The notes under the pieces are model-generated. The model had not been told where the DNA came from, ran no database searches, and worked only from the letters and a program-made list of their open reading frames with translations. Made by a program: the position numbers and the translations under genes. Positions 1-9,393 of a stretch of DNA of 64,000 nt are shown one piece after another. The stretch lies in assembly GCA_035913415.1 (NCBI GenBank), contig JAMIIV010000044.1, forward strand, positions 1-64,000, written 5' to 3'. The stretch's first letter is position 1. Every line of letters begins with the position of its first letter. Source of the stretch: UBA5070 sp035913415 (GTDB lineage: Bacteria; Fibrobacterota; Fibrobacteria; UBA5070).

Positions 1-861
1 GAACTCTCCGGACGACTTGGACATCTTGCCCGAGGTCTCGGTCTTGAGGAACTCGTTGTGCACCCAGTAGCGCGCGAAGGGCTGGCCGTGGGCGCATTCG
101 CTCTGGGCGATCTCGTTGGTGTGGTGGACACGGATGTGGTCGGTGCCGCCGCAATGGATGTCCAGGGTGGCGCCGATGAGCGAATTGGACATGGCGCTGC
201 ATTCGGCGTGCCAGCCGGGAAATCCCACGCCCCAAGGGGAGTCCCACTCCATGGCGCGCTTGACGCCTTCGGGCGAGAACTTCCAGAGGGCAAAATCCGT
301 CGGACTCTTCTTGTCGCCCAGCTCCACACGTGCGCCAGCCCGCAGGTCGTCGAGCTTGATCCCGGCGAAGTCGCCGTAGCGCGCGAACTTCTCGGTGTCG
401 AAGTAGACGCCGTCACCGGTGCGGTAGGTGAACCCCTTCGACTCGAGCATCTGCACGAGTTCGATCTGCTGGGGGATGTACCCGGTGGCACGTGGCCAGG
501 CCTTGGGCTGCACCAGGTTCAGACGTTCCCAATCCTGGAAGAACGCGTTCGTGTAGTGTTCGGCGATCTCCCAGACCGTGCGACCTTCGCGGGCGGCACC
601 CTTCTCCATCTTGTCGTCGCCGACATCGCTGTCGGAGGTGAGGTGTCCCACATCGGTGATGTTCACCACGTGGTTGACCTCGTACCCGGCGTACTCCAAG
701 GCGCGACGCAGGAAGTCTTCGTTGACGTAGGTGCGGAGATTCCCGATGTGCGCGTAGTGGTACACCGTGGGACCGCAGCAGTACATCCCCACTTGGCCGG
801 GCTTGAGGGGCTTGAACTCCTGGAGCTTGCGACCGAGGGTGTTGTGGAGCGAGATCTTCAT
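1..861 (-). CDS. cysS: Cysteinyl-tRNA synthetase, C-terminus cut by window edge
   Basis: Class I aminoacyl-tRNA synthetase that charges tRNA-Cys in the cytoplasm. Read from the ATG at 861, the frame stays open to base 1, giving the first 287 residues. It begins MKISLHNTLGRK and shows the family's YCCGPTVY segment (zinc-ligand Cys), the HIGN version of the HIGH motif in YAHIGNLRTY, and WHAECSAM and GGTDHIRVHH, which carry the remaining zinc ligands. KMSKS lies in SGKMSKSSGEF, the last residues before the edge. The family is usually 460-500 residues, so about 40% is missing. It lies about 100 bp downstream of purM on the same strand. The identification is firm; only the C-terminal part is unseen. 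Confidence 0.97.
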   Translation of the reverse strand, partial: MKISLHNTLGRKLQEFKPLKPGQVGMYCCGPTVYHYAHIGNLRTYVNEDFLRRALEYAGYEVNHVVNITDVGHLTSDSDVGDDKMEKGAAREGRTVWEIAEHYTNAFFQDWERLNLVQPKAWPRATGYIPQQIELVQMLESKGFTYRTGDGVYFDTEKFARYGDFAGIKLDDLRAGARVELGDKKSPTDFALWKFSPEGVKRAMEWDSPWGVGFPGWHAECSAMSNSLIGATLDIHCGGTDHIRVHHTNEIAQSECAHGQPFARYWVHNEFLKTETSGKMSKSSGEF

Positions 862-963
862 GGGAGGGTTTCCTGTGCGGTGCAAGGCATCGCCACCCCC
901 CACCGCCATTCGAGCGCCCGGCACCTGTTCAGGGGCCGGGACGACTCAAGTGGTCAAGGATGA

Positions 964-1986
964 TCAGCCGAGCAGCTTGACGGAGCGATTGCCCTTTTCG
1001 ACGCGTCCCACGGTGTGGACGACTTCGCCGGCATCGGCCAGACGACGTGCGAGCTCTTCGGCGCGCTCGGAGGGCACGAACACGAGCATTCCGAGGCCCA
1101 TGTTGAACGTGCGATCCATCTCGGCGCGGTCGATCTGGCCGATTTCCTGGATGTGACGGAACAGGGCCGGAACTTCCCAGGTGTCGCGATCGATGACGGC
1201 GTCGCAATCGGCGGGCAGCACGCGGGGGATGTTCCCCTGGAATCCGCCGCCGGTGAGGTGTACCAGGCCATTGACGGCCTTTTCCTCGATGAGCGGCAGG
1301 AGGGCCTTCAGGTAGGAGCGATGCGGCGCCATCAGGGCTTCGCGCAGCGATCCGTTGAGTCCGTCGAGGCGGGCATCGAGCTCGAGGCCGGCCTTGTCGA
1401 AGAACACCTTGCGCGCCAGCGAGTAACCGTTGGTGTGCAGACCCGCCGACGACAACGCCAGGATGGTGTCGCCAGGGCGGATCTTGGAGCCGTCGAGCAT
1501 GTTTTCACGCTCGACGATACCCACGATGAAGCCGGCGAGGTCGTATTCGCCGTCGGGGTACATGCCCGGCATTTCGGCGGTTTCGCCGCCAACCAGGGAG
1601 CATCCGTTCTCGCGGCAGGCGGTGGCCAGACCTTCGACGATGCCTTCCACGACACCGTCCTGGAGGCGACCCGTGGCGATGTAATCGAGGAAGAACAGAG
1701 GCTTGGCGCCCTGAACGAGGATGTCGTCCACGCAGTGGTTGACGATGTCCTGGCCGACGGTGTCATGGATGTCGGACTGGAACGCCAGCTTGAGCTTGGT
1801 GCCCACGCCGTCGCAACTGGACACCAGGACTGGATCGATGCCGAGATTGCGGGCATCGAAGCATCCGCCGAAGCTGCCGAAGCTGCCCAGGACGCGCGGG
1901 CCGAACGTGCTCTTCACGGCGGCGGCGATGTTGTTCTTGACTTTGTCGGAGCGGTCGAGGGAGACCCCGGCCTCGGCGTAGTTCAT
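964..1986 (-). CDS. purM: Phosphoribosylformylglycinamidine cyclo-ligase (AIR synthetase)
   Basis: Catalyses ATP-dependent ring closure of FGAM to aminoimidazole ribonucleotide, the fifth step of de novo purine synthesis. The 340-residue protein has normal PurM length. It starts MNYAEAGVSLDRSDK and shows SSCDGVGTKLKLAF, the DIVNHCVDDILVQGAKPLFFLDY segment (in part) and GETAEMPGMY, all hallmark PurM blocks, plus the C-terminal glycine-rich HLTGGGFQGNIPRVLP. The start is supported by a GGAGG run on the coding strand just upstream of the ATG. It is followed on the same strand by cysS, so the two may be co-transcribed. Confidence 0.97.
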   Translation of the reverse strand: MNYAEAGVSLDRSDKVKNNIAAAVKSTFGPRVLGSFGSFGGCFDARNLGIDPVLVSSCDGVGTKLKLAFQSDIHDTVGQDIVNHCVDDILVQGAKPLFFLDYIATGRLQDGVVEGIVEGLATACRENGCSLVGGETAEMPGMYPDGEYDLAGFIVGIVERENMLDGSKIRPGDTILALSSAGLHTNGYSLARKVFFDKAGLELDARLDGLNGSLREALMAPHRSYLKALLPLIEEKAVNGLVHLTGGGFQGNIPRVLPADCDAVIDRDTWEVPALFRHIQEIGQIDRAEMDRTFNMGLGMLVFVPSERAEELARRLADAGEVVHTVGRVEKGNRSVKLLG

Positions 1987-2029
1987 GACGCTCTCTTCCT
2001 GTGGAGGAGGGTAAGGACGCTAAAGGTAC

Positions 2030-2079
2030 AAACGCCACACCCCCGTTGGGAAGCTTTCGCATCCCGGGGCATGGCGTTT
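2030..2079 (-). terminator. Hairpin between outer-membrane gene and purM
   Basis: Perfect 8-bp arms AAACGCCA (2030-2037) and TGGCGTTT (2072-2079) enclose a second C-rich/G-rich pairing. The hairpin lies just past the stop of the minus-strand barrel gene and before purM. On the minus strand the 3' arm ends in TTT, but no longer T-run follows. A terminator for the barrel gene is the best reading; an mRNA-stability hairpin is possible. Confidence 0.5.
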
Positions 2080-2104
2080 CGCGTCGATCGAAAAATCGAG
2101 GAGG

Positions 2105-3025
2105 TCAGTCGCGGGGTGCGACGAGAGCGACCTGACCGAGACGCTCGAGCGCCTGGCGGCGGCGCAACATGGCGGCGGAGCGCTCCTTCTCGGCCTTGGA
2201 GGCGAAGGTCCAGCGCAGATCGACACGGGCGTAGGCGCCGGAGAGGTCGACGGGGATGTGCGTCAGCTCCTGCGACTTGATACGCCCGGTGGAATCGTAG
2301 GTGGTGGAAGCAACCTTGGCTGGATCGGTCGGACCGTCATATTCCAGACCATCGGTGCGCAAAAGCCTCCAGCCCACTTGTCCCTCGAGATTGAGGCGGC
2401 GAGCCAGGTTGATGCGTGCCCCGAGGTACCCGGTGGCCATCCCGAAGGAGTTGGTTTCATCCTCGTTTTGCAGCGGCCGAACCGTGATGGACTTGACGTT
2501 GCCACTGGTGTCGTATTCGGAGTGGCCGATTCCGAGGAACGGATTCTGGATCCGGGTGAAGCCGATGCCGACACTTCCGCCAATCAGGAGATTGACGGGA
2601 TACTCGTTGGGCAACACGGCAATGTCGATGTTGAAGTCAAGTGGAATGACGTCGTAATGGAAATCTGGATACAATCCAGTGGCTTGGTGGGCCGCGCTCA
2701 ACTTGCCGCCATCACGCATCTGGTAGCCAAGATTGGCACCAAGGTGAATGCGTCCGTAGGCGACACCCATGCTCACGCCACCTGCGGGCACGATGGCGCC
2801 GAAGTAATCGAGATCAGGCGTGGTGCCCGTCCCCTTGGCCGTGGCAGCAAGGTAACGGAGATCGTCGGTGTTGACCTGGTACATGCCCACCCAGCCGCCG
2901 ATGTAGGGCTGGAGGTTGTCGCCGATGGCTTCGGCATCGTACGCCGAAGCAAGGCCCGCGCTGGAGGCGACGATCGAGGCCACTGCGGCCAAACGTGGCA
3001 GGATGCTGGAGGGAGTTGCGCGCAT
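2105..3025 (-). CDS. Exported outer-membrane beta-barrel protein, function unknown
   Basis: A 306-residue protein with an N-terminal signal peptide of about 28 residues (hydrophobic LAAVASIVASSAGLASA, then YDAEA). The mature part is rich in alternating aromatic/glycine stretches such as YIGGWVGMYQV, GGVSMGVAYGRIHLGANLGYQM and VNLLIGGSVGIGF, typical of small outer-membrane barrels. The last predicted strand (YARVDLRWTF) is followed by a charged tail of about 30 residues, which is unusual because barrels normally end in the final strand. I do not recognise a specific family. It is transcribed toward purM and separated from it by a hairpin. Confidence 0.75.
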   Translation of the reverse strand: MRATPSSILPRLAAVASIVASSAGLASAYDAEAIGDNLQPYIGGWVGMYQVNTDDLRYLAATAKGTGTTPDLDYFGAIVPAGGVSMGVAYGRIHLGANLGYQMRDGGKLSAAHQATGLYPDFHYDVIPLDFNIDIAVLPNEYPVNLLIGGSVGIGFTRIQNPFLGIGHSEYDTSGNVKSITVRPLQNEDETNSFGMATGYLGARINLARRLNLEGQVGWRLLRTDGLEYDGPTDPAKVASTTYDSTGRIKSQELTHIPVDLSGAYARVDLRWTFASKAEKERSAAMLRRRQALERLGQVALVAPRD

Positions 3026-3133
3026 GGGAGTCTCCGATGGCGGGTGTTCGGCGCCGTTGTTCCCATAATACTATGCATTTCCTGGACTTGCATCGTTACG
3101 GCGTTGTCCCTGGCGGGAGGTATCTTCCTGCCC

Positions 3134-6100
3134 ATGCTCCGGTCCGCACGCCTGCCACGCGCCTTTTTCGCCCTGTTCCTCCTGTTTGCGGGCTCGGCCC
3201 CCTCTTGGTCCTACACCGACGAGGACCAGGACCGGAACCATCCCGAGATCCGCTGGGTCACCTCGGAGACGGAACACTTCCGATTCCACTACGAACGGCG
3301 TTTGCGCTCCGTGGCCGAGGCGTGTGCCCAACGCGCCGAAGCGGTATACCCGGAGATCACGGAATTTTTCCAGCATCGCCCTCCCGGCAAGGTCGACTTC
3401 CTGGTCTTCGACCAGGACTATTCCAACGGCTGGGCGATCGCCAGCCTGAACACCATGGCCATCTGGTCAGCGGACTTCGGATTCGAGCTGCGCGGCACCA
3501 AGGACTGGATCCGCGATGTGGTGGCCCACGAGTTCGCCCATGTGGTCTCCATCCAGACATCGGCCAAGATCAAACCATGGCTCCCCGAACTGCAGTTCGG
3601 ATGGGCCGACGGATCCGACCGGCCCGTCAGCTCCGGCGGCTGGGTGCTTTGGTCCTTGAATCCGTATTCGATGTCCATGGCCGAAGGCACCGCGCAGTGG
3701 AGCTCCGAACGCATGGGGGGCGACCACTGGGACTCCCACCGGCGCATGATCACGCGCACCGCCGTGCTCGCCGACAGCCTGCTTCCCTGGGATCGCCTAT
3801 CCGTTTTCACCGGAACCGGCCTGGACTTCGAAAAGGTCTACGGCCACGGCTACGGCATGGTGCGCGACATCGCGGGCTCCGAGCCGGACCTGGTCCGGCG
3901 CTGGTGGGCAACCCTGGGCCGCACCGTTCCCCAGACCGCGGGCCAGGCCTGGAAAACGGCGGCAGGCACACCTGCCGAATCGCTTTGGACACGCTGGCGC
4001 GACCGCATGAAGGCGCAGGCGGACTCGGAAGTCCTGGCCGCTCAGCCCATGATGGAAGGGCGAAAGCTCTTCGGGGAAGCATTCAACACCCTCCACCCGC
4101 GCTGGTGGAACGACTCCGTGCTGTTCTTCAGTTCCAACCGCGGCTCGGACTTCCAGATCAATTCGCTGTGGGGATACAACCTGCGCGAGCCGGACACATC
4201 CAAACGCACCTGGACCATTTCGCCCATCCTGCGGTCGCGATTCACGCTGGACACCGCCGCGCGCAAGATCTGGTTCCACTCCGGCCGCGAAGACGACCGC
4301 TACGGGCGTCCCGTGCTGGACATCTGGTCGTCCACCTTGTCGCTGGACGACGACGACCGCTGGACGGCCAAACCCAAGAAGGAACAGTTCCGCGTCACCA
4401 AGGAGATGCACGCGTTCTCCCCCGCGGTGCACGGAGACACTCTGGCGGTGGTGGTGCGCGACCGCCGCAGCTTCCGCGTGCGCCTGGTGAGCGCCGACGG
4501 TCTGGAGCTTCCGGCCTCCGAAGGCACGGATCTGTTCCCTCAACCCGACTCCTTGGGCGAGCGCCCCCCCTGGACCGTCTTCGCCACGGCCTGGCACCCG
4601 GACGGCCGCAGCCTGGCCGTCGACTGGTATGACGGAATCCGTCGGCGCGTGGATCGCATCGACCTCGCCGGCCGCCTACTGCAGAGGCTGGGCGACACCC
4701 TCCACGAATGGCGCGACCCGTCGTTCTCCCCCGATGGTCGGTACATCTGGATGTCGTCCGACCGCACTGGAATCTTCAACCTCTACCGGCAGTCCCTCGA
4801 TTCGCAGCGCCTGGAACAGGCCACCTCGGTTCCCGGAGGCGCCTTCGAGCCTGCCGTATCCCCCGATGGCCGCCGCGTCGCCTACATCGGTTGGGGCACC
4901 GACGGCTACGCCCTCCACCTGTTGGACTCCATCGCGACCTTCGAGCCCCGGCCCGCGGCCCCGGACCAGGTGGTCATCCCTCCCCCGGCCGGGCAGACCT
5001 GGGACCTCGCCTCGCTGGAACATCCCTACCGCGCCATCCCCAACCGGTTCCTGCTCAGCCCCATCCTCTACGCCCAGCGCAATCCGCCATTGCTGGGAAG
5101 CGAGGCCCAGGACTGGAAAGCGATGCTCGGCGCGCGTTTCCAGATGCTTGACCCCGTGCGCAAGAACATCTTCTTCCTGCTGGGAATGGTCGACCTGGGC
5201 AACGGCTTCGATTACGTGGGACCCGGCCATCGCAACTTCGTCAACCCTCGCCAGGAAAAGCTTCTGGTGGCGGGTTTCGAAAACCGTTCGTGGTGGCCAA
5301 CCTTGGGTGCCGAGGCGCTCTACCAGGGCATGCGCGGCGAAGACGAGATCCGCTCCGAAAACCCCCGCGACCCCAACGCAGACTCTCTGGTGTCGCGGGA
5401 GCCCTGGGCCCTGCACCTGACGTCGGTGTCGGCCAGCGCGCGCTATTCCCTCACGCGCAACCAGAAGATCCACGCCCACGCCACGTGGACCGGCTACGAC
5501 TTCGACTACTACGAATACCCCTTCCGCTTCCAGGGCTACTCGGCGTTCACCCCCTCCATCTTCTGGACCTGGCTCTCGCGGGCCTCGTCGGGCGACGAGG
5601 ACAACCGCGGCACCTTGGCACGCGTGGAGTGGTCGGCCGACCTCGCCGAACTCAAGCGCCAGGGATCGTTCGCCGACGTCTTCCAGCAGAACGCCAACGG
5701 CAGCGTGTCGGTGAAGATGACGGAATCCGTCGTACACCGGGCGCTGCTCGACTTGCGCTGGGGTTTCGGCAATCCCCTGTGGGACGAACACACCATCGAG
5801 GCCGACGCTTCGATTTCCGGCATCGCCGCGTGGGAAAGCGAAGCGGACACCCTCGACGACTTCTTCCTGGAAGGCCTGGCCATCCCCGGCTACCCGCTCT
5901 ACCGCCCAGGGCGCGACCGCGAACGCCGGCTCTTCCAGGGTCGCCACACCGCGTTGATGTCTCTGTCGTACCGCGCTCCGCTTTGGGAGATCCGCAAACT
6001 CGCGGGCATCTGGTTCCTGGACACCTGGAGTGCCGGTGCTGGTGTGTATGCAGGTCGCGCCTGGAGCACCGATTGGATCGAGGGCTCACCCACCGACCAG

Positions 6101-6406
6101 ATCGAGGATTTTTCGCGTTCGATCCTGTGGGAAACCCGCCTTTCCGGGACCCTGCACTCCTCCTATCCTTTCCAACTGGGCGTGCGCTTCGCGCGGGCCC
6201 TCGACGAACCCCACGACCTGATCCAGCGAAACGCTTCGCTCTTCGGCCTGCCCACCGGCGCGCACCGCATCGAGTTCGGGATCAACCTGGGACTGGACGA
6301 ATGGGCCATCGTCGACCAACCGACCCGCCATCGCCTGCCCACCCTCCCCCGCCCCGCGCGGATCTCGGTGGCATCGCCCTCCCTCGCCCCCGTGGAATGT
6401 CCCTGA
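3134..6406 (+). CDS. Large exported protein: HExxH peptidase-like, PD40 propeller, C-terminal barrel
   Basis: 1090 residues from the ATG at 3134, the first Met that yields a signal peptide (LPRAFFALFLLFAGSAPSWS). Residues about 40-290 resemble a gluzincin peptidase: HEFAH at residues 132-136 and, about 50 residues later, MAEGTAQW, which could supply the third zinc-ligand Glu. The middle contains TolB-type PD40 repeats (SPDGRYIWMSSDRTG and SPDGRRVAYIGWG). The last 400 or so residues alternate aromatic and polar residues (LGARFQMLDP, YSLTRNQKIHAHATW, LGVRFARALDE) and look like an outer-membrane barrel. Its stop overlaps the start of the next gene. The peptidase reading is inferred from the motif only; the enzyme may equally be inactive. 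Confidence 0.75.
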   Translation: MLRSARLPRAFFALFLLFAGSAPSWSYTDEDQDRNHPEIRWVTSETEHFRFHYERRLRSVAEACAQRAEAVYPEITEFFQHRPPGKVDFLVFDQDYSNGWAIASLNTMAIWSADFGFELRGTKDWIRDVVAHEFAHVVSIQTSAKIKPWLPELQFGWADGSDRPVSSGGWVLWSLNPYSMSMAEGTAQWSSERMGGDHWDSHRRMITRTAVLADSLLPWDRLSVFTGTGLDFEKVYGHGYGMVRDIAGSEPDLVRRWWATLGRTVPQTAGQAWKTAAGTPAESLWTRWRDRMKAQADSEVLAAQPMMEGRKLFGEAFNTLHPRWWNDSVLFFSSNRGSDFQINSLWGYNLREPDTSKRTWTISPILRSRFTLDTAARKIWFHSGREDDRYGRPVLDIWSSTLSLDDDDRWTAKPKKEQFRVTKEMHAFSPAVHGDTLAVVVRDRRSFRVRLVSADGLELPASEGTDLFPQPDSLGERPPWTVFATAWHPDGRSLAVDWYDGIRRRVDRIDLAGRLLQRLGDTLHEWRDPSFSPDGRYIWMSSDRTGIFNLYRQSLDSQRLEQATSVPGGAFEPAVSPDGRRVAYIGWGTDGYALHLLDSIATFEPRPAAPDQVVIPPPAGQTWDLASLEHPYRAIPNRFLLSPILYAQRNPPLLGSEAQDWKAMLGARFQMLDPVRKNIFFLLGMVDLGNGFDYVGPGHRNFVNPRQEKLLVAGFENRSWWPTLGAEALYQGMRGEDEIRSENPRDPNADSLVSREPWALHLTSVSASARYSLTRNQKIHAHATWTGYDFDYYEYPFRFQGYSAFTPSIFWTWLSRASSGDEDNRGTLARVEWSADLAELKRQGSFADVFQQNANGSVSVKMTESVVHRALLDLRWGFGNPLWDEHTIEADASISGIAAWESEADTLDDFFLEGLAIPGYPLYRPGRDRERRLFQGRHTALMSLSYRAPLWEIRKLAGIWFLDTWSAGAGVYAGRAWSTDWIEGSPTDQIEDFSRSILWETRLSGTLHSSYPFQLGVRFARALDEPHDLIQRNASLFGLPTGAHRIEFGINLGLDEWAIVDQPTRHRLPTLPRPARISVASPSLAPVECP

Positions 6407-7614
6407 TGCCCATCCGTCTTTCCTACGTCTTCCTGCTGGGGATCTCCTCTGGCCTGCCGTTGTTCCTCACGCAGAAGACCCTGCAAGCCTGGCTGACCTC
6501 GGCGAAGGTCGACCTGGGCACCATCGGACTGTTGAGTCTCGTCTCGCTTCCCTACTCCTTCAAGTTCCTCTGGGCCCCGCTCATGGACCGCTTCGCCCTG
6601 CCCTTCCTGGGCCGCCGTCGCGGCTGGATCGCCCTCACCCAAATTCTGCTGGCCGCCGCCATCGCCCTGATGGCCTTCAGCGATCCGGTCCACGCCATCC
6701 AGGCCCTGGCCAGTTGCGCCATCCTCGTGGCCTTCCTGTCGGCCTCGCAGGATGTCGTCTTCGATGCCTGGCGCACCGATGTCCTGCGCACCGAAGAACG
6801 CGGCCCCGGTGCCGCCTTGGGCGTGCTGGGGTACCGGGTCGCCCTCCTGGCCACCGGCTCGTTGGCGCTGATCCTCGCCGACCATCTCACCTGGCAGTCC
6901 ATCTACCTGTTGTTGGCGGGCCTGCAATTGTTGTTGGTGCTGGCCACGTTCGGCGCCCCCGAACCCGAGTCGCCTCCCGCCACGCCCAAGACCTTGCAGG
7001 ACGCCGTGGTTCGGCCGTTCGTCGAATTCTTCCGCAGCCGAGGAGTGGTGCTCGCCCTGGCCGCTCTCGGCTTCGTCATCTTCTTCAAGTGGGGCGTCTA
7101 CCTGGTCCAGGCGATGTCCACCCCGTTCCTGCTGCACCTGGGGTTCACACAGACCGAGGTTGGCACCGTCCTGGGCGGAGCCGGCCTGATCGCGACCATC
7201 GCCGGCACGGCAGCCGGCGGCGTGGTCATGACCAAACTGCCCGTGTATCCCGCGCTCTGGACCTTCGGCATCCTGCAGGGGATCTGCGGCCTGCTGTTCT
7301 GGGGCCTGGCCTTGCACGGACACGATCTGACCTGGATGACCGCCGCGGTGATCGCCGAGAACTTCTTCATCGGCATGGGCACCGCCGCCCTGATCGCCTG
7401 GATGATGGGTGCCTGCGACGCGCGTTTTTCGGCCACGCAGTTCGCCTTGCTCTCCAGCCTGATGGCCGTCGGCCGCGATCTGCTCACCTCGCCCGCCGGT
7501 TACGTGGCGAAGGCCGCGGGATGGCCCGCGTTCTTCCTGCTCACCCTGTGCGCCTGCCTACCCGGCCTGGCTCTTTTGACCATCCTGCAGCGCAAGACGG
7601 CACGACCGATCTGA
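6406..7614 (+). CDS. AmpG-like MFS transporter
   Basis: Inner-membrane major facilitator of about 402 residues and about 12 hydrophobic segments. It begins MPIRLSYVFLLGISSGLPLFL and contains the AmpG/PAT-type segments QAWLTSAKVDLGTIGLLSL, PYSFKFLWAPLMDRF and LGRRRGWIALTQ. AmpG proteins import anhydro-muropeptides for cell-wall recycling; the substrate here is inferred from similarity. An ATG at 6397 in the same frame is an alternative start. Either way the start overlaps the stop of the upstream barrel protein, so the pair is translationally coupled. Confidence 0.88.
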   Translation: MPIRLSYVFLLGISSGLPLFLTQKTLQAWLTSAKVDLGTIGLLSLVSLPYSFKFLWAPLMDRFALPFLGRRRGWIALTQILLAAAIALMAFSDPVHAIQALASCAILVAFLSASQDVVFDAWRTDVLRTEERGPGAALGVLGYRVALLATGSLALILADHLTWQSIYLLLAGLQLLLVLATFGAPEPESPPATPKTLQDAVVRPFVEFFRSRGVVLALAALGFVIFFKWGVYLVQAMSTPFLLHLGFTQTEVGTVLGGAGLIATIAGTAAGGVVMTKLPVYPALWTFGILQGICGLLFWGLALHGHDLTWMTAAVIAENFFIGMGTAALIAWMMGACDARFSATQFALLSSLMAVGRDLLTSPAGYVAKAAGWPAFFLLTLCACLPGLALLTILQRKTARPI

Positions 7615-7625
7615 CCTCTGGTCGA

Positions 7626-8144
7626 TCAGGCCTGCGCCGGACTCCGGGTCTTCTTGGCGCGGACGGGCTTGGTTTCGGTCTTGACCGCGACCTTGGATGC
7701 GGGCTTCGCGGCAGGCTTTGCCGCACCCTTGAGGAACACCGCCAGGGTGGTGTTCTGCATCAGGTTCAGGAACGCGCCGTCGATGTCCGCCAACTGGTTG
7801 TGCAGCGCGCAGGGCTCCTGTCGTCCGCACCAACCGGGCCCGTAGGGGCAGCGATCCTCGGTGTCGGACTTCTGGAAGAGGTTCACGATCTCGGAGAGGT
7901 GGATCTCCGAGGGATGGCGCGCCAGCGAATACCCACCATGCGGCCCAGGGGTTCCCACCACGATTCCCGCCTGCGACATCTGGACCATGAGCTTCGCGGC
8001 CAAGGGCCGGGAAATCATGCGAATCTTGGCGGCGTCGAGGGAACTGGTGCGTGCGCCCGCCACCCAGCGCTCGGCGAGGAGGCTGGCGACCGCGATCGCG
8101 TTGGAGGAAGTCTTGCCGTAGGTGAAGGCCATGGTTCGCCCCAT
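7626..8144 (-). CDS. Rrf2-family transcriptional regulator
   Basis: 172 residues with an N-terminal winged helix (NAIAVASLLAERW, MISRPLAAKLMVQMSQAGIV) and the Rrf2 wing GTPGPHGGYSLARHPSEI. It has three cysteines in RCPYGPGWCGRQEPC, spaced C-x6-C-x5-C, close to the Fe-S ligands of IscR and NsrR (C-x5-C-x5-C in IscR). A redox- or NO-sensing Fe-S regulator is therefore likely. The C-terminus is an odd low-complexity Lys/Ala/Pro tail. Starts at 8144 and 8132 are both possible; the latter gives the more usual N-terminus MAFTYGK. It is convergent with the AmpG-like gene and divergent from the gene at 8276. Confidence 0.88.
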   Translation of the reverse strand: MGRTMAFTYGKTSSNAIAVASLLAERWVAGARTSSLDAAKIRMISRPLAAKLMVQMSQAGIVVGTPGPHGGYSLARHPSEIHLSEIVNLFQKSDTEDRCPYGPGWCGRQEPCALHNQLADIDGAFLNLMQNTTLAVFLKGAAKPAAKPASKVAVKTETKPVRAKKTRSPAQA

Positions 8145-8275
8145 TCTAGAAAACCGGACTTGTCATTCCAATGTTCGACAATCCGTGGACAACCGGAAAC
8201 CCTCGTGAGCGACCGGGTTCCTCCTACCTTTTCACCAATGACGACAGGAAACCCGACGCAGGAAGAACGGACGCG

Positions 8276-9226
8276 ATGAGCCTGCTTGGGGGGCTGGATC
8301 GGATCCTGGGCAAGACCGGAGTCCATCTGGAAGGCCGAAGGGCTCGCCTCTTGCGCCAAAAGGCTTGGGAGGGGGTCGCCGAACTGCTCATGCACCCTTC
8401 CGCCATCGTCGGCGAAGGAGCCGAGGGCATCGTGTTTTCGCGCGATCGGGCGATGCAACTGCACGCCTTCCTGGGGAGCTGGTTCTCATGCGTGCTCTCC
8501 CCCTGCCCTTTGCATGTGCTGTACACCACCAGCGACCCGGCCCACGAGCACAGCTACGAACAGCTTCGGGAGATCTGGTCGGGGCGCGTCGAATTCGTCC
8601 GCGAAAGCGCCTTCCGCGACGATCTTCTGGCGTTGCTTCGCGGCATGTCGTCGCCCCGGGTTGTGTTCTTCACCGACGACGGCATGTTCCTCGATCCTTT
8701 CGATCTCGATGAGGCCCTGTGCTGGGATCCCCGCACGCACGTCTTTTCGCTGACCAAGGGGCGCGGTCTGCGGCACTGCTTCGTGACCGACCGTCCCCAA
8801 AACCTCCCGACCTTCCATCCCGGCCCCCCCGGCTCCGAAGAACTGTTGTGCTGGACCTGGCGCGACGGAGACGACGGCGACTGGCGTTTCCCGCTGTCGC
8901 TGGACGGCCACGTGCTGGGAAGACAGGAAATGTCAATCTTGATGGGGGCCATCCCCTTTCGCAGCCCCAACACTCTGGAAGGCGAGATGCAGGTCTACCT
9001 GCCGCTGTTCCTGGCGCGTGAAGGACTGTGTTTCCCGCGGGAAAAACTCGTGAACGTCCCGGCCAACTCCGTGCAGCGCGACTGGCGCAACCGACACACC
9101 GGCCTGCACGGCGCCGACGAGCTCCTGCGACTCTGGCTGGCAGGCCAGCGCATCGAACACGAAGTGTTCCGGGGACTGTCGTGCCGGGACGCCGAAACGA
9201 GCGCCTACCGTTTTCTGCCTCGCTGA
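8276..9226 (+). CDS. Unknown protein, possibly glycosyltransferase-like
   Basis: 316 residues from the ATG at 8276, with a GGAAG about 10 bp upstream; in-frame codons further upstream are less plausible. There is no signal peptide or membrane segment. The segments LHVLYTTSDPAHEHSYEQL, RVEFVRESAFRDDLLALL and VVFFTDDGMFL resemble nucleotide-sugar-binding folds, where an acidic pair after a beta-strand (here TDD) binds metal. That resemblance is the only functional hint. The gene stands alone between an Rrf2 regulator and a palindromic repeat. Confidence 0.6.
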   Translation: MSLLGGLDRILGKTGVHLEGRRARLLRQKAWEGVAELLMHPSAIVGEGAEGIVFSRDRAMQLHAFLGSWFSCVLSPCPLHVLYTTSDPAHEHSYEQLREIWSGRVEFVRESAFRDDLLALLRGMSSPRVVFFTDDGMFLDPFDLDEALCWDPRTHVFSLTKGRGLRHCFVTDRPQNLPTFHPGPPGSEELLCWTWRDGDDGDWRFPLSLDGHVLGRQEMSILMGAIPFRSPNTLEGEMQVYLPLFLAREGLCFPREKLVNVPANSVQRDWRNRHTGLHGADELLRLWLAGQRIEHEVFRGLSCRDAETSAYRFLPR

Positions 9227-9240
9227 AACCACGGGCAACC

Positions 9241-9329
9241 GCGCCGGTGGTCGAGATGACCGAGGCCAACGCGGCGGGTCTCGACGAGCTCGCCCCCCGA
9301 CGGCCCCTCGCGGCGTCGACCACCGGCGC
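9241..9329. repeat. Palindromic intergenic repeat, copy 1
   Basis: Perfect 14-bp inverted arms GCGCCGGTGGTCGA (9241-9254) and TCGACCACCGGCGC (9316-9329) flank an inner GTCTCGACGAGCTCG. The same core (CGGTGGTCGA, TCTCGAC-AGCTCG) recurs at 30354-30443, so this is a dispersed element. It fills most of the space between two genes. Confidence 0.75.
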
Positions 9330-9393
9330 TCTTTCGCGGCGGAATCATCCCGGCTTGGATGTTGCTCTATACGGGCACCGGAGGTGACAATCC

